Below the pieces are notes generated by a model. That model was not told the origin of the DNA. It ran no database searches and saw only the letters and a program-made list of their open reading frames with translations. A stretch of DNA of 64,000 nt. It comes from Straminergon stramineum (taxonomy: Eukaryota; Streptophyta; Bryopsida; Hypnales; Calliergonaceae). The stretch covers positions 18,233,001 to 18,297,000 of the forward strand of contig OY987265.1 in assembly GCA_963920665.1 (NCBI GenBank). Direction: 5' to 3'. Below are positions 47,640 to 59,025 of the stretch, one piece after another (positions within the stretch are counted from its first letter, which is position 1; each line of letters opens with the position of its first letter). A program made the translations under genes and the position numbers.

Positions 47640-47806
47640 CTCCAGAGAAGAAAAAGCAGGGCAACACTGAATCAACTCCACTGTCCGGTCACAAAATTAC
47701 AAAATTGCAATTGAGGATGTAGCGAAAAGGTCTAGGTAATTGCAAAGCAGGCCAAGCTATCAGAAATAATCGTTGGTTAGGACCTACCAAGCAATGGGGT
47801 TGGTAT

Positions 47807-47938
47807 CAGCGATCCCAGAACTGCTTCAACGAAATTAGCCAAATGTTCATTTTTGGAAGATTTTTTTGAATTTAACACTGAGGGCATGAAGAAATTATGT
47901 AGCAACTGAGCGAAATTTAGCCAGTTTTGGGATCGCTG
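47807..47938. mobile_element. 132-bp hAT-like MITE with 8-bp target duplication
   Basis: Ends CAGCGATCCCA and TGGGATCGCTG form inverted repeats of about 18 bp with a few mismatches (CAGCGATCCCAGAACTG / CAGCGATCCCAAAACTG). It is flanked by gttggtat (47799-47806) and gttggtac (47939-47946). Unit 2 has the uninterrupted site (gaggttggtactgatctg near 28473-28490). The CAG start and 8-bp duplication are typical of hAT elements. Confidence 0.85.
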
Positions 47939-48046
47939 GTTGGTACTGACTTGCAGGCGACTATTTTTGACGCCTTGGCTTGCTTTTGCAATTACTGGAT
48001 ATAATCTCAATAAAGGAGAATTGAGCCATTTGACTTCTTTGATTGC

Positions 48047-49245
48047 TTAACCCCTCAAAGACCAAGGTTTTGGGGGGTCTAAAGACATCATTGCTTATGA
48101 AGTGTTATAGACAAAAATACCACTTAGGTATAGAAATCTCCACCATACAATCTTGTAGTGTACATGTTGTAGATGACATGAATCAAATTTGGAGTCATTT
48201 GGCCACATACATTGCAAGATTATAATGTTTTAGTGTTGAAAAAGGATGCTGGAATTTTCCTAGGGACACATTTGGAGGTGAAATTCGATTTCTAAACCTA
48301 CTCAAATTAAAAAAAATTTAACTATAAAGTGATTTAAAACCATTGTACAAACACAATGGTGAAAAAAAATATTATTCAATTCACTCATTGTGTCTGCAAA
48401 ATGGCTTTGAAATGTCAAAAAATAGCAAGAAAAGTTGCAAAAATCACATCAAAACCTAAATCTCCTTCTACTAAAATGCTTCTCAGTTCCTCATAACTTC
48501 TTCGATTGAAATAAAATTTTAGAGCCACAAACTAGACTAATATGCACAATTTTTCCAAAAAACATTATTGGGAATGGACATTGTATGAAGAAGAAACAAG
48601 CCGTTGAAGCTCATGGTAATCCAAAAATGTCAGGATCTTGAACTTCGAATTGCTCCCAAACATTCAAAACATCTTGGATTGATATGAAAATTAAGGTCAA
48701 AGCACTCAATGGCATCCCTATACCCAATGGCGTCACTTTCTAGGCCAGTAATTCATTCTAGAATATAAATGTAGCTAGATTGTAGACATCTTATCATTTT
48801 AGGTCAAAAAAATAAGCACTCTACTATCTACTTACATTTACAACCTAAAATGATTATGCTTTGTAGAATTTGACCCCATTGGATACAAGGACGCCTTTGG
48901 ATGCTCTTACCTTATACTACAATAACTAGACTTTGAGGGGAACAAAACCCAACAAATTTTATTGAAAACAAACATTAGATGAAGGAGATGCAAGCCCCTG
49001 AAGTTGCAACCATCAAATGCAGTTTGGTGAACTCAAATAGAACCTGTGAACTTTGATTGGCTTCCAAAAAATCATTTTATCTTGGATTGATCTGAAACTT
49101 TTACCACACAAACTAGAAAAGAGAGTGCAAATTTTCCAACAAATTTTATTGAATTCTGACATTGGATGCAAAAGTTACAATACTTTGAATTGGACTTGAA
49201 ACTATGTGAGGAGACTTTTGGTCCCCTAGGGTGTTCAAGGGTTAA
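48047..49245. mobile_element. TTAA element B1 (about 1.2 kb)
   Basis: TTAA at 48047-48050 and 49242-49245. The left end is CCCCTCAAAGACC, the right end GTGTTCAAGGG. The empty site in unit 2 (28584-28587) reads ttctttggttgcTTAAccaatcaaaac. Here it reads ttctttgattgcTTAA, then the element, then TTAAccaatcaaaac. It carries a younger nested element at 48694-48912. No coding capacity. Confidence 0.92.
48694..48912. mobile_element. 219-bp AGGT...ACCT element nested in B1
   Basis: Imperfect inverted repeats of about 40 bp (AGGTCAAAGCACTCAATGGC at one end, the inverse of AGGTAAGAGCATCCAAAGGC at the other), flanked by TA at 48692-48693 and 48913-48914. The decayed B copy in unit 1 (near 7325-7345) runs through this point without it (gaaaattttgccacaataactag). 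Confidence 0.78.
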
Positions 49246-50151
49246 CCAATCAAAACCTGTCACGATGGCAAAACTTTCAATCATTAAGCCGACTTATATT
49301 AAGTAAATCTACGCTCACTAAATTAATATTGGTTGGTAGTAGTGGAAATTTCTTTGAGCTTTCTCACTGCCACTACCAAGTCAATGAAATTTCTACTTCA
49401 TACCCACCTTGTTGAATAATTTGCACAAGGCAAGAGGTGAGCATTACCAATCTTAATCTACCTCTCCTTGACCAATCGAAACATGCCACAATGGCGAAAC
49501 TCTCTTGCATTGAGATATGTGAAAAGAACAACTACCATACCTTCAATTCAAATTCAACACCATGGTGCCAAACTAATTTAAGATTGGCATTTGGACAATT
49601 CGACAACTTGATTTGAATTTCTTGGCTTTCCATACTTTGCTCTTCCTAATTTCTCAACACTCTTTTTGGAATGGATTGATTTTTTTCATTCATGCATTAT
49701 ATCAATGTGTTCTTCTTTCAAAATTTTCTCAAGAATAATTTTTTAATATTTGGAATTGCCAACAATGAATTTTTTTCAGATTTTCAAAAATAGTTGTACA
49801 ATTTTTCAAATTTCAAACATGTTCCAAATTTCCCTAATTATTTACGAAACTGACCTTCACTCCTAGGGTAGGAGTTCCCTTGGATAGAGCATCCAATTGC
49901 AGTTCAGCTCCCCCATCCCACTCCCCTTTGGCAACATTTTGTATTCTTGGTCACAAAAGCCCTAATTACACAAGGCTAAATTCTAAACACCTTCACTCAT
50001 GTTACATTCCAATTCTAGTAGACACAAGCCATCGATTGCACACCCCAAGTTTCATAATGGTTTAGCAAAATCAAAATTACAAGCTAAAATGATTTGAAGT
50101 TTCTTCTAATTGTCGATGTTTGAGATTGAAATCTCTCACAAAGAGAAAACA

Positions 50152-50755
50152 TTAACCCCTAAACGTCCATAGTCTTCTCCAAAATTGACAATTTGAGAAA
50201 AAATATCCTAAAGTGTTAATTGGAAGAATATTTTAGAATTGATATACTAATAAACTTATTGATTTTGAGTTATAGTCAGTTTTCATCCGTACGGTTAGAT
50301 TCACGAATGCTATCACCAATACTATCACCAATATTTTTTTTATAAGTTTTGAAAGGAAAATTTCAAAATTCCTTCAAAATTCAATTATAAGCAAAATCTT
50401 ATCATTATTTGAGTAAAATTCGTTGGAATGGATTTGAAATCAATTTCTTTTGACATGGTTTTTTTTTGAGATTTGTATGTTCCGTTAAAGTCTATGACCT
50501 CATTTTTGCAAATCTAATTTTGAACTAGACTCAATGCAATTTTGGCTTGGTCAACCACTTGACATCCTTGCACATTTGTAATTTTAGAAAAATTGTACTC
50601 TAGTAATACCAAATCCAACTATTAGATAGGACAACAATTTGATAAAGTATCTCCACAAATTAGGACATCTTTCATCCGAATAGTAATGAAGATGAAACTT
50701 GAGTTTCAATTTGTTCATCATCCACAAATTGGACATCGGAGAGCTCAGGGATTAA
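50152..50755. mobile_element. TTAA element C3 (604 bp)
   Basis: TTAA at 50152-50155 and 50752-50755, left end CCCCTAAACGTCC, right end GGAGAGCTCAGGGA. It is in the same place as C2 and is the same family as C1. Confidence 0.8.
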
Positions 50756-50873
50756 AGTAGCATGAATATCTTATAAACTAGGATGAATCATTCTAGTAAT
50801 GAACATCCAAAAGTTTATTAAAAACAACTTCTTTGGCTTCAAAATTCAAAACCCACGAAGAATCCAAATTCCA

Positions 50874-51479
50874 TTAACCCTTAAAGGACCAAGGGTGTTT
50901 GAGCAAAGCTCTTGTTTTCTTAACTAGCTCTTGTAACAAGCATGATTTCTCAAATGTGCGATATGATTTTGATGATTGCCACCGTTGAAATGAAAGAAGA
51001 CTTATGTAGCTTTCCTATGAAAAAAAGATCAACAAATTCGCACAATTTTTGAGAAAATGCCACCATAGACAAAATTGATGAAAGATATCCAATTCGGCAA
51101 AACTTTGTACATGCGTTGAAATTGGAATGTCGAAATTAGAATGATTAAAAGTGATCCAAAAACTCTTATTTTTTTTTTCCACAAGTACATATCATCATGA
51201 TTTAGATGTGTAATTTTTCTTAAATCATTTTGAGTTGTCGAAAAAAAGATATGAGCATGTGAATTGATAGCTCAGAGTACTATTCTTGTTCTAAAAAAAT
51301 TCACCATATAACGTTCACTCAATCATCTCTCGATCGGATTGTACCGATGGATTCAACAAAAAAAATCATCTAGGGTCTCTTTGTTGGTCACAGACTATTA
51401 GTGAGGTTCACATTCAGAATTTTCTACAAATGTAGTTGTAGAAGCCATGTAATGGCCTTACGGTCCCTTTAGGGGTTAA
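50874..51479. mobile_element. TTAA element E1 (606 bp)
   Basis: TTAA at 50874-50877 and 51476-51479, left end CCCTTAAAGGACC, right end GGTCCCTTTAGGGG. The interior differs from families A-D. Unit 2 lacks it: the site near 31116 reads attccaTTCGaaaataaat, so the empty site has diverged from TTAA but the junctions align. Confidence 0.82.
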
Positions 51480-52424
51480 AAAATAAATCCATTTTTGAAT
51501 CACCCCAATTGTTTCGTCAGCCATAGTATAGAAAGTTAGAATGTGGGTTCGCATACTCCTGGCGACAAGCTTTCTTAAATTGAAGCACGTTGAAGCTAAT
51601 TATTGTAAGTAGATGCCAAATGCAAATGCACAGTTTTCTTACATTCTCTGTTTCACACAAACCTCAATTCAATCTTTAATAATTTTCTTGGTGTAATCGT
51701 CATTGACTGACAAATCCAGGAAGTGTACTTGACAAGCCTAGAATGCCAATATTCATATAACCACAAATTATCTTTACATTAGAAATTCATTCTTTGGGAG
51801 GTCAGAGTGCTCTGAAAAATACTGATTTTCTTAATTCCATTCAGCACTTGAATGTTTCAAGTCTTGGAACCATTGCACAGTTCTCTTTGAGTAAGAGACA
51901 GTATGTTATAACTCCAACTTTTGAAAAATGGGTTCTAAGCATAACATTTTTTTCCACTATGATAGTTGGAAGTAGTCCTTTCTTTAACTTTTTGAGAAAG
52001 TGCTAGGATAGTGATCACTTAAAATTTGGTGAAGTATTGTATTTCTACATCCATCCATCTTTGGTACCAAAAAATATTTTTCAATCAGATTCATGCACTT
52101 TTTCATCCAAATTTGGAAAATTCATCCACATTTTAAATAGAAATGAAAATTTTGTGGTGAAAATAAATTACTTTTTTCAAGCAAGAAGTAGACATTTAAT
52201 TTGAAATGGTGCAATTTGGCCCCATGGTGCCAAAAAAGAAAGGGCTACTAGGGAGTATCCAAGAATTGCATACCTGCCCAGATTTATATCATTTTCAAAC
52301 AATAGACCAATATTGAAGAAGGATGGAATCTCCAATATTATTGCTATTATAGAGCCACTATTATAGAACCACTATAGAATATATACATTGAAGTACTCAT
52401 TCTGTCTTCAAATAGTGAGGGTGT

Positions 52425-52590
52425 TATAAGATAGAATGGATTTTATTACATTAAGTCCTTAAGGTTCATCACTAGGTTTCACCAAAAACATGCTTGAGAA
52501 CTTTATTCAAAAGTGTTGTAGAATGGCTTTTCTTACATTAATTCCTTAAGACTGATCACTAGGTTTCATCAAAAAGATACTCCAAAATTG
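52425..52590. repeat. 87-bp-type tandem repeat, two copies
   Basis: Counterpart of 32437-32690 with two diverged copies (gtgttata...atggattttattacatt and gtgttgtagaatggcttttcttacatt), each with a ccttaag...atcactaggtttca stretch. Confidence 0.6.
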
Positions 52591-54571
52591 TTGTCTCTAA
52601 TGCAAAGAGCTACAATGAAAAAAACTACTTTCTCACACATACAATTGTAAAATCTTGCACAAGATTTGTATGAGAGTGTGTGAAAGAAATTTCATACACT
52701 TTGACCATGTAGATGAGTGTTCAAAGAGATTAATGTTCAAAGCAAAAAAGAAAATATTCATTTTCCACCTTTCTTAACTAGCTTTTCAAACTTTGAAACC
52801 CCTTAACTTTTCTTGACATATTTCAATTACATTTTAGATCCATTAGTAGTATAATTTTTCCTTCCACCCTATTCCTACTTCTACTTAACAATTTGCTTAA
52901 GAACCAAAAAATTTATTTCATTTTTTGATTTTTATTCCCTAATTTTTAATTGAATCCCAAACCCCACCCCCACCCCCATTCTAATGATTTAAACCTCACA
53001 ACTTTGTAGTACAAAAGAAATTGAGTTCCAAAACAAATCCTCGAGGCCGTTTTTCTAATAAGACTTCCTAATTGTTCAAAATCCAAGACTTTTCATAACT
53101 TGCACATCACTTGTCCAAGAGGAATGAATCCACTAGCTTTACAAAAGACATAAATATATTCTAGAAAAAATATTAGAAATTTGATTGTCAATTATGCACC
53201 TCTTTTTCATGGACAAAATATGGCATTTCCTACTCATGAGGGCATAACAATTTCTTTAGAGTACCAAATGAACTAAAGACTGTCTTGGTATAAAACTAGC
53301 TAGCACATTCCTTGACCTCCAAAAAAGTTTAGAAAACTACAATGAAAGTTGACATTAAAAGAACCTACCCAAAATCCTTGAGAAACATTTCAAGATTTTG
53401 AATGAAATTTAAAAGTGTCTTATGAATGACTTTTAGGAAACTGTAAAAACTAAAATTTAATTTTTTTAATCCATAAATTTGGTAATTTTTTGGTTGGATA
53501 ATTACTTTGGTGATAGGGACAACATTCTTCTAGTGTTAAAATGTTTGGTAAATGGTATCCCAAATGATATCAAAATTTTGTAGAGAGGAATAGCCAACTC
53601 TACAAGTGTTTGATATGAGAAAATTTGCAATATCATCAAACATCAAATCAAGGTAGTGACACCTTAAACCACTAGGTACCAAGTACCAATTCCTATTTCT
53701 TGCCTCAAAGCAAACCCCAAGTTCTCTTAAAAGAACTTGCCTTATATTGGGAGCCTAACTAGGTATCCTGAATGGCAATTTGTGAGTGCCAACTTCCCAA
53801 TTGATTTCTTGATCATTGAGGCATATCTTTTTGGTGGTTCAAGATTCCAAACTTGTTTTTTCCTATAATGTCTCAGACTAATTATAGGAGCCTACAACAT
53901 GTAGCTTTGAAACTTTGTACACAGGTTTTTGTAAGTCACAACAAATTAAGATTCTCCTTTCAACACCTTTTACTAGAATTTGCTAATCCAACTAAACACA
54001 AAACTAAACTGAGTTGTGGCCACCAAGGAGACATTGAAACGTGGTTACTCTTATGATTGAGGTGTCCACACTAAATTCCAAATCAATCTATTATCCTTTT
54101 GTTGGTGCTGCAACATTGTAGATTGAAAGTCCCAGAAATTTGAAATTGAAATACGAAACTAGGGAACATTGTATCCAAGATGGCAAAGAAACTTAATTGT
54201 CCAACGATTGAAGAGTATTTTAAACTTGCCAATCATCACACAAACAAAATACAAATCCTTCTCTACAATATCATAGAAAGTTGTATGCTCTGAAACTTCA
54301 CATGATTATTAAATGCCTCGTTAGGATTTACTTTCAAAAAATAGAGTGTTAAAAGGTTTTCTCTTCCAAATTTTATTCCAACTTGAAAGGTAACAATTCT
54401 AAAATCTTGTCAAAAAAATTACAACCCTTCATTGCACAATTTAGTGGCACAAAATCACAATGTGCAGTGACTATTATCAGAGCTCTTATATTGTGTGGTT
54501 TGTGTTCGGTGATGGGGATAGTCACTGTGTAGTGATTGGATCCATCTAGTGAATGGCTTGTTTATTCTTGC

Positions 54572-54985
54572 TCAGATTCTTGCAAGAAGAGCGGTACTAA
54601 CATGAAATTCTTTAGTCCTTGTAAGCCTGAACTTTGTAAAACAGAATGAGAATTGCAATTGATGTTGCATTTTGCAATCGTTACCCCACAAGAGGTCTAC
54701 TTTCAAAACTTGAAAGCTGATAAGCTCCCTTTGACTTCTGTAAAGCTGTTTTTGATTTCGAGAATTGCAACCAACATCTCTTGGGCCCAGCTGTAACAAC
54801 ATTCCATTAGCTGCAATAACTTTGGAGACTGATGAAAGTGCCGAAGGTCCAAAAGAAATTTGTGCAGAAATGCTATTGGCAACTAAATTGAACTCTATCA
54901 ATTCCAAGGACTTGTTGGTGACTGGATATGAATGAGAGAAATACAAACATAAGTACATGTAATGAGGTTTGGAAAGCAGCTGCAC
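54572..54985 (-). pseudogene. Gene fragment with a signal-peptide-like start, unit 3
   Basis: 137-codon frame counterpart of 35235-35642. It shares MQLLSKPHYM, PRDV and LTRTKEFHV, with a middle part NSISAQISFGPSALSSVS that is out of frame in unit 2. It is likely a decaying copy of an unidentified gene. No catalytic or repeat motif was recognised. Confidence 0.35.
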
Positions 54986-55035
54986 AATCTTGTTCTGATT
55001 CCAAACACAAACAATTGTTAGTAGTCACTAGCAAT

Positions 55036-55443
55036 CACTACAATAAAATAGGTGTTTTATGAGTGGGGATGACTAGCGACTACTCATAGTCATATTCTTG
55101 GAAGCCAAAACCTTGGAGAGAAATACGATTGCAAAAATGACTGCTAGTCATATTTTGACCTTATACTTCATGAATGTATAATATATGTCTATTGGGAACG
55201 TCAAAATACTTCAAAGGGGATGATAGAAAACATATTTGGGAAACGCCCAATTATATTTCTTAGTCATATTTTTGCTTTAGTGATATTTTGTGATCATAAA
55301 TCTAAGATAGTCATAATTTTTTTTCTTTTGAGGTAGTCCAAGGAAAATTTGGGCAGGGAACATATTTGAAGAGTGCTTAGTCATATTTTCACTTTAGTCA
55401 TATTTTTGCATTAGTTATATTTTGTAGTCACTTTTTTTGTAGT
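55036..55443. mobile_element. Possible CACTA-type fragment
   Basis: Begins CACTACAATAAAATAGG, close to the CACTACAAGAAA-type ends of plant CACTA elements, and a weak inverse (TTTTTTTGTAGT) lies at 55432-55443. Internal short repeats (agtcatattt..., several times) resemble subterminal repeats. Units 1 and 2 lack it. The right boundary is uncertain. Confidence 0.4.
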
Positions 55444-56825
55444 TATTTTTTTTGCTTTGGAGGGAGACCAAGGAAAAAGTGGACAATCTGAGGTGGGTCT
55501 CTTGTATTTTGGATCTAGTGGCCGTTATTTGAGGTTAAGGCATGACTTTTGTTTAATGCCTATTAAATAAAAAAAGTTCTTTTTTGTTGTATGATATATC
55601 ATTCTACTACAAAACTAACTTCCATTAATTTTGGGTGGTACATGTTTATATTTTAAATAATATATTTTATATTTTTATAGGATTTAAAACGAAAGTAGAG
55701 AAGAACAAAATAGTTAGCAATAATAAGATATTCAGTAAAAAATTTTGAGAATCTGGGGAAAATTAGAGAAGAATAAAAGCCTATAGATGAATTGGAGCAC
55801 CAAGGGCTGAGAACTCAAGCCTACCTTGACCCAATGTTGGAACTTGCCATGGAGTTGACTAATTGTGCTAATTAATTGTGATGGTTAATACAAATTGAGA
55901 GCTAACTAGATTGGTTGATACCAAGTAAAATCTATGGCACCCAAAAAAATCACTATAAATTTTTTAGAAAACTACGTGAGTTAAAAAATATGATTCATTT
56001 AATTTAAGGGTGAAAAAATTTACATAATATGTAGGGCTACTATAGGGTCCATGAAATGCTATATACTCTAATATATATAATCAGGCTATTTAAAAACATC
56101 ATGAAGTAGGAATTTTTATTAATAAATTACCCTTGATACACAAGGGTCATATAAACTTTTTATATTATGGTGAATATAGATGTGAATGATAAAATGAACA
56201 CATATAATGAAATCTATGATGAAGGTTGATTGATTGAAATTATACGATAGTATTAGTAGTATACATATGAAAAAAATATAAGACATTAACAACAAGAGGA
56301 AATTTTTTTCACTCTCCATATATAAGGAGGTTCACCTTAGTAGATTCAATGAACTAAAAATTGTATTGCACTATACAAAGATAGATTTTATAATCCATTT
56401 AACTTCAATATTTGAAGTCATATATGTTTGATACACTCATATTGAATGGAATGTTTACGAAATATTTTGAATAGGGATTTTGAAGTCTTCAACGGTAAAC
56501 TTGTTATTAAAAACTTGAATTTAATATGTAATATAATCCCACTTAAAAAAAACATGAAAGAATTTATAAAAACCACAAGGGATCGAAAATACCCCCCTTG
56601 TAGTTTTTTTTGTATAAATATGATCATTTTAAATATAATAATTAAGGTAAATAGCTCTACGTCAAAATACCCTCTTAACTCAAGTCTATAAGTTAAATTA
56701 TGAAGAGTGATCTCTCTAAGCTAATGCATTTAAACTAATGATGTAAGTTGAACATCGAAGTGTAAAGAGAAAATACTAGAAGGTTGGGAAAAATCTAATC
56801 CAAAGAAGAGAAAAAGAAGAGTGAG
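55444..56825. other. Very AT-rich stretch private to unit 3
   Basis: There is no counterpart in other units: unit 2 runs from the 35690 region on through its own sequence to 36666, where similarity resumes with agaggtcttgca. It contains TA-rich runs near 56050-56330. The short ORFs are composed almost entirely of AT-rich codons. Nothing was recognised. Confidence 0.4.
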
Positions 56826-57123
56826 AATTTAGTGTGGGAAGAGGTCTTGCACAACAGTTTGACCTTCAATGAGTGCTCTAGTTTTTTTTAGTAAATGATT
56901 CATACAATACCCCCAAAAGATAATTTCCATGGTGACCAATCCATCCTTCAAGGGTTAAAAACAAATTCTCACACACAACTTACACCACTAACATGCAAGC
57001 TCAATATTTAGATTTAGAGTATATTTCAAATTAGTTTTCAAAATATAAATAGTTCAACAATCTTATATAAATTTACATGGATTAGACTATCTATCCAAGT
57101 CAACAAACTTCCACAACAAAATG

Positions 57124-59025
57124 TCACAAAAGACAACATCTTGGTGCACAATCCTTGTGATTGTCTTGTCCATGACAAGGTTGAAATTGTTGAGTTTGTG
57201 ACAACCTTTGACAAACTTCGGTGAAGTTAGGCCTTTTTTGGGGGTCTCTATGCAAACAACTTTTAATGAGACGCTTCATTTCCGAGCTTGATCCAATTGG
57301 TATTAGCGGCCTTTTTCCCCTTAAAATTGCTTTACAAGTTTTTCTTCGACCCATGTCTTCAAAAGCTGGGACTCCTGCTAGTATTTCTTGACAAAGAATG
57401 CCAAAACTGTAAACATCTAACTTCTTCACATCAACATACTCTGTTGATCTTGACTGCAACTTTTGCAAACGTTCAGGTGCACCATATCGCAAAGTGAATA
57501 TGTCAATATCATTTGCAAAGTCAATAAGCTTGACAGTCATTTGATCTGTGTTCAATCCAGAGACCACTACATTTCCAAGATTGAGGTCTCCATGCAAGAC
57601 CCCTTGGTCATGTAAATACATCATCCCTTCTGCAATCTCTCTCACTATCATCCACCTTTTTTGAATATCCAATCTAATTGGTTTCCTTCCTCCAAATCCA
57701 AGACCCAAAGCCTCAGAAAGGTCCATTTCCATCACCTCCATTACAATGCATATCTCCTCATCTAGGGTTATAGAGTATCCCATGAATGTCACAATGTTCT
57801 TGTGCAAGAGCTTGGGAAAAGTTTGGAAATAGGATTTTCCCATATAAGAATAGGCCATTAGATCATCACCTACATCTTTATGAAGTACTTTTAGTGCATA
57901 AAAGATCCCTTTCCATTTTACTTCATATATCCCTCCATAAGCACCCATGCCTATTATACGAAACACCACAAGCTCTTCATAAGGAATGAAATGGACTCCG
58001 TACTCCTTTGAAAGCCCCATCCTATGCAAAATGCTCTCCAAATGATGATCAACTTGAACACCCCTCAAAATAGATTCCTTCAAACCCAAAGAAGCGCTCC
58101 CTAATAGTGGCAACGGTAGAGCCATCTTCTCCTGAATCTCTGAAAGAGCAACATCCAAGATGCAGGAGATCTCCTCAAAATTTGGCCTCGATTCCAGATT
58201 CACATCCAAGCATTTCCAAATCATCTCAACAACATCTTCAGGTAAGTGTCGTTGGGAAATGGCTGCTCGGTCAAGTTGCTCAATGGTTTCTCTCACATTT
58301 CTACGGCTTTCATAGGGTTCCTTCCCGGTCAAAATCTTGAAGCACAATGCCCCAAAACCAAACACATCCAACTTATCCGGCAACAACTTTGATGCAGAGT
58401 CAAACTGCTCCGGGGCTTTGTACCCAATAGTGCCGGCCTTTGGGTCAATATCACCAACGCCCATGAGCTCCGAGCTTCCAAAATCCGCAATCTTCACATC
58501 CACATGGAACCCAGTCACAATCGACTTTCTCAACAACACGTTTTTGGGTTTCAAATCTCGATGAAAACAACCCCTCTTGTGGATGTGATTCATTCCCCTT
58601 GCAACTTCTGCAGCAATATAAACCACTTGGTCATCCGACAATGGCCCCTTCCAAATATAATAATCCAGGTCAAAATCCATAAGCTCCATAATCATGGTGC
58701 AATCCAAAACCAGGTCTTTCTGAGCTGTAAGATAGAATCCCAAAAGCTTTAAAACGTTTGGGTGCCGTAGACTGAGCATACGATTCACTTCTCTGGAGGT
58801 CAAAGAAACATTACTGAAGGTACTGTCAGCAACAAACTTCTTCACAGCAACCTTGCGACCTCGCCACTCAGCTTCGTGCACAGTCCAAATGCCTTCTCCA
58901 ATCTTTTTTCCAACTTTGATGTCTTTGGAGTCAACATTGAAAAGCGCAGGTAAAGTATCTCCATTATCAAAGAAAATCTCCTCCGTCTTAGAAGCGAGAT
59001 CAATGTCTCTCTTCCACGCCTTCAT
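57124..59025 (-). CDS. Tandem-kinase protein TKP4 with C-terminal CaaX box
   Basis: 633 residues, closest to TKP3. The N-kinase is complete (GEG 43-45, K62, E79, D157, N162, D181FG, A204PE; KAGTIGYKAPE segment). The C-kinase has a fully canonical glycine loop GMGAYG (359-364) and K379, yet HGD at 478-480, N485 and DFA at 502-504. The C-lobe CW motif of the paralogs (CWSGDP) is changed to CLHRDP, suggesting relaxed constraint. It ends CCLL, a geranylgeranyl-type CaaX box. The ATG at 59025 is the only plausible start: one base is missing in the upstream stretch relative to the paralogs (25 instead of 26 nt from the YAG site), which would break any reading frame entering from an upstream exon. 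Confidence 0.9.
   Translation of the reverse strand: MKAWKRDIDLASKTEEIFFDNGDTLPALFNVDSKDIKVGKKIGEGIWTVHEAEWRGRKVAVKKFVADSTFSNVSLTSREVNRMLSLRHPNVLKLLGFYLTAQKDLVLDCTMIMELMDFDLDYYIWKGPLSDDQVVYIAAEVARGMNHIHKRGCFHRDLKPKNVLLRKSIVTGFHVDVKIADFGSSELMGVGDIDPKAGTIGYKAPEQFDSASKLLPDKLDVFGFGALCFKILTGKEPYESRRNVRETIEQLDRAAISQRHLPEDVVEMIWKCLDVNLESRPNFEEISCILDVALSEIQEKMALPLPLLGSASLGLKESILRGVQVDHHLESILHRMGLSKEYGVHFIPYEELVVFRIIGMGAYGGIYEVKWKGIFYALKVLHKDVGDDLMAYSYMGKSYFQTFPKLLHKNIVTFMGYSITLDEEICIVMEVMEMDLSEALGLGFGGRKPIRLDIQKRWMIVREIAEGMMYLHDQGVLHGDLNLGNVVVSGLNTDQMTVKLIDFANDIDIFTLRYGAPERLQKLQSRSTEYVDVKKLDVYSFGILCQEILAGVPAFEDMGRRKTCKAILRGKRPLIPIGSSSEMKRLIKSCLHRDPQKRPNFTEVCQRLSQTQQFQPCHGQDNHKDCAPRCCLL

Larger units (their letters stand above)
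49246..57123. other. Spacer 3 and 3' flank of TKP4
   Basis: Counterpart of spacer 2, with the items listed separately inserted into it. Non-coding and AT-rich. Segments 49246-49580, 49582-50151, 51480-53354 and 53359-55030 follow unit 2 almost continuously. The 56826-57123 segment is the conserved kinase 3' flank (ccatccttcaaggg followed by TTAAAAAC). Confidence 0.5.
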
